From positions 1-41,932 of the forward strand of contig CANRID010000018.1 in assembly GCA_947630665.1 (NCBI GenBank): a stretch of 41,932 nt of DNA, written 5' to 3'. The notes beneath the pieces are model-generated. The model worked only from the letters and a program-made list of their open reading frames with translations. It did no database searches and was not told the DNA's origin. This DNA comes from an uncultured Bacteroidales bacterium (GTDB lineage Bacteria > Bacteroidota > Bacteroidia > Bacteroidales > UBA932). Shown one piece after another: positions 40,473-41,932 of the stretch. The position numbers were made by a program, and so were the translations under genes. How positions within the stretch are numbered: the first letter of the stretch is position 1; each line of letters begins with the position of its first letter.

Positions 40473-40498
40473 GAGGCTTGTGGGCCTCTTTATTTTTA
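40473..40498 (+). terminator. Second short hairpin with T-tract
   Basis: GAGGC (40473-40477) pairs with GCCTC (40484-40488), followed by TTTATTTTT. It is weaker than the preceding hairpin and acts as a backup plus-strand terminator. Confidence 0.45.
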
Positions 40499-40518
40499 CG
40501 GTGTGTGGCGAAGCGGTA

Positions 40519-41817
40519 TTATTCTTCCGGATATAACAGATACGGTTTGCGTTGCTGTCTGAATTTCTCCACGTCTTCCGCCCATGTCGCCTTGATCTGG
40601 TCTGCGGTTTTTCCCTCTTCGATCATTTTCCTTACATAGGCCTGGCCTATTTCCAATTCGAACATCGACCTGAAGAAATGATCTCCCAGATTGAGATTAT
40701 TATAGGCATCGATTATATATTCGAGATTTATCCCTTTTGCATTGATCTCTTCTACAGACGGTTCCGTCCTAAGATCCACTCCGTAGCATACTTTGTCCAA
40801 TTGCGGAGGATTTTTTGCACCCGGGATGCTCCGGGGGGTAAAACTATATGAATATCCCTTCATATTGGGATGTCCGTACATTTGGAAAGCCTTGTCGGTG
40901 CCGCGGCCGAGACTTACCGGAGTAGCTTCGAAATAGCAAATGGAAGGATATAAATAGACGGAGCGCATATCCGGAAGGTTCGGAGACGGTTTTATAGGCA
41001 GCCTGTATAATTTCGCATGCGTATAATTTTGGCATTTGATGACGGTCAATTTACATTGGAGGCCGTCACTCAGCCATTTTTCACCGTTTGCCATTAATGC
41101 CAGCTCGCCCAAGGTCATTCCATGTACTATCGGGATAGGAAGACCTCCCACGCCCGATTTGTATTTCATATCTAAGATAGGACCGTCTATATAGAATCCT
41201 AGCGGATTGGGACGGTCGAGTACGATCATTTCTTTTCCCTCCCGGGCGCATGCTTCCATGATTTTGACCATGGTTACATAGTAGGTGTAGAACCGGGTTC
41301 CCACATCCTGAAGGTCGTAAACGAGAACATCGAATTCGTTCATTACCTCCTGGGAAGGCCGGGAACTGTTCCCGTCGTAGAGGGAACGGATCGGAATGCC
41401 TGTTTTTTGGTCGATGGAACTGGCTACATGTTCTCCGGCATCCGCGTCTCCCCTGAATCCGTGTTCGGGCGACATGATGCAGGTTACATTTATTCCGAGC
41501 GCAATCAGCGTATCCAGCACATGGGATTGGGGCGTAACCATGCCCGTCTGATTGGAAAGGATACATACCTTTTTGTCTTTCAGAAGCGGCAGATAGCTTT
41601 CCAGATCCTGCGCTCCCGTCAGAATATCTTCCGCATAATCTATTTTCTCTTCTCCGGGGAATGTCCCGATAGCATTGGGAAGATTCTTATAGGGGGAGTC
41701 CAGCACGGTTCCGATGCCCTTTTCCGGGGCGGATCCGCCCTCTTTTCCCGAAGAATTTCCGCAAGCCGAACAGATGAAGACCGTTGCGGCGAATAGCATT
41801 AAGAAAGGTTTTAACAT
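40519..41817 (-). CDS. DUF1343 / NamZ-like exo-beta-N-acetylmuramidase lipoprotein (GH171)
   Basis: NamZ enzymes remove terminal N-acetylmuramic acid from peptidoglycan fragments for recycling. Family-specific stretches are clear: LKDKKVCILSNQTGMV, MSPEHGFRGDADAGE, VYDLQDVGTRFYTY, and LDRPNPLGFYIDGPIL. I start at the ATG at 41817, giving a signal peptide and a lipoprotein-like Cys (ICSAC, Cys19); the ATG at 41841 would place charged residues ahead of it. Length is 432 aa. A TAACTTTG box lies 42 bases upstream. The lipid anchor suggests a periplasmic or outer-membrane location. Confidence 0.9.
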   Translation of the reverse strand: MLKPFLMLFAATVFICSACGNSSGKEGGSAPEKGIGTVLDSPYKNLPNAIGTFPGEEKIDYAEDILTGAQDLESYLPLLKDKKVCILSNQTGMVTPQSHVLDTLIALGINVTCIMSPEHGFRGDADAGEHVASSIDQKTGIPIRSLYDGNSSRPSQEVMNEFDVLVYDLQDVGTRFYTYYVTMVKIMEACAREGKEMIVLDRPNPLGFYIDGPILDMKYKSGVGGLPIPIVHGMTLGELALMANGEKWLSDGLQCKLTVIKCQNYTHAKLYRLPIKPSPNLPDMRSVYLYPSICYFEATPVSLGRGTDKAFQMYGHPNMKGYSYSFTPRSIPGAKNPPQLDKVCYGVDLRTEPSVEEINAKGINLEYIIDAYNNLNLGDHFFRSMFELEIGQAYVRKMIEEGKTADQIKATWAEDVEKFRQQRKPYLLYPEE

Positions 41818-41858
41818 ACGATGATTCTTTAAACGGTTCAATAAATAATCTTATATTG

Positions 41859-41866
41859 CAAAGTTA
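41859..41866 (-). promoter_or_regulatory. -7 promoter box of the NamZ-like gene (TAACTTTG)
   Basis: The minus strand reads TAACTTTG, matching TAnnTTTG, 42 bases upstream of the chosen start at 41817. It supports an independent one-gene transcript. Confidence 0.55.
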
Positions 41867-41932
41867 CTACAAAAAAGTGAAATGCGGAAAGATATAGTGA
41901 TAGAATTGAGTTACAAGGGTTTTGGTTGAAGT

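Overview
The window reads as a chromosome segment from a Bacteroidales-type bacterium (phylum Bacteroidota); the family cannot be fixed from sequence alone. The evidence is a HmuY/HmuR haem system, a TsaE/YifB/KdtA/MlaEF core set, a threonyl-tRNA-synthetase-like/uridine kinase fusion, a two-CBM20 amylomaltase, and Bacteroidetes-type promoter boxes (TAnnTTTG) just upstream of many starts. Shine-Dalgarno sequences are mostly weak, as usual for the phylum.

Layout, left: a candidate structured small RNA with its own terminator (about 65-197), then radA (-) divergent from a secreted serine hydrolase and a secreted class-I glutamine-amidotransferase-like hydrolase (+). Next comes a tight minus-strand operon panC-panD-UPF0104 flippase-malQ, divergent from an adenosine-kinase-like PfkB gene. 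A haem-uptake operon follows: hmuY and hmuR (translationally coupled) and a secreted M28 peptidase with a PDZ domain.

Middle (about 14.77-20.03 kb): an AT-richer accessory island. It holds an AAA/DUF4143 ATPase, a YhcG/DUF1016 PD-(D/E)XK protein, an IS30-family element beside a perfect 28-bp palindrome, the C-terminal remnant of a winged-helix regulator/ATPase fused in frame to the transposase, an orphan Vsr mismatch endonuclease and a broken XRE controller gene. No DNA methyltransferase is present. It looks like a decayed modification/defence locus with IS-associated deletion.

Right: a membrane protein; a LuxR-type regulator with a degenerate RIC/hemerythrin-like sensor, following a deoxynucleoside kinase; then pcm, an MBL hydrolase, a lytic transglycosylase and uvrA on the plus strand; an azoreductase; the Udk fusion; an EnvC-like LytM protein with a TPR partner; an ECF sigma factor with an anti-sigma factor predicted to span both membranes; mlaE-mlaF; kdtA; yifB; tsaE; and a NamZ-like (DUF1343) lipoprotein.

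Functionally the window is mostly envelope maintenance, DNA repair, nucleoside and pantothenate metabolism and haem acquisition. The most notable items are the haem-peptidase operon, the dual-membrane anti-sigma pair, the degenerate iron-centre sensor, the candidate small RNA and the eroded island with its chimeric transposase. No CRISPR array, rRNA or tRNA was seen.
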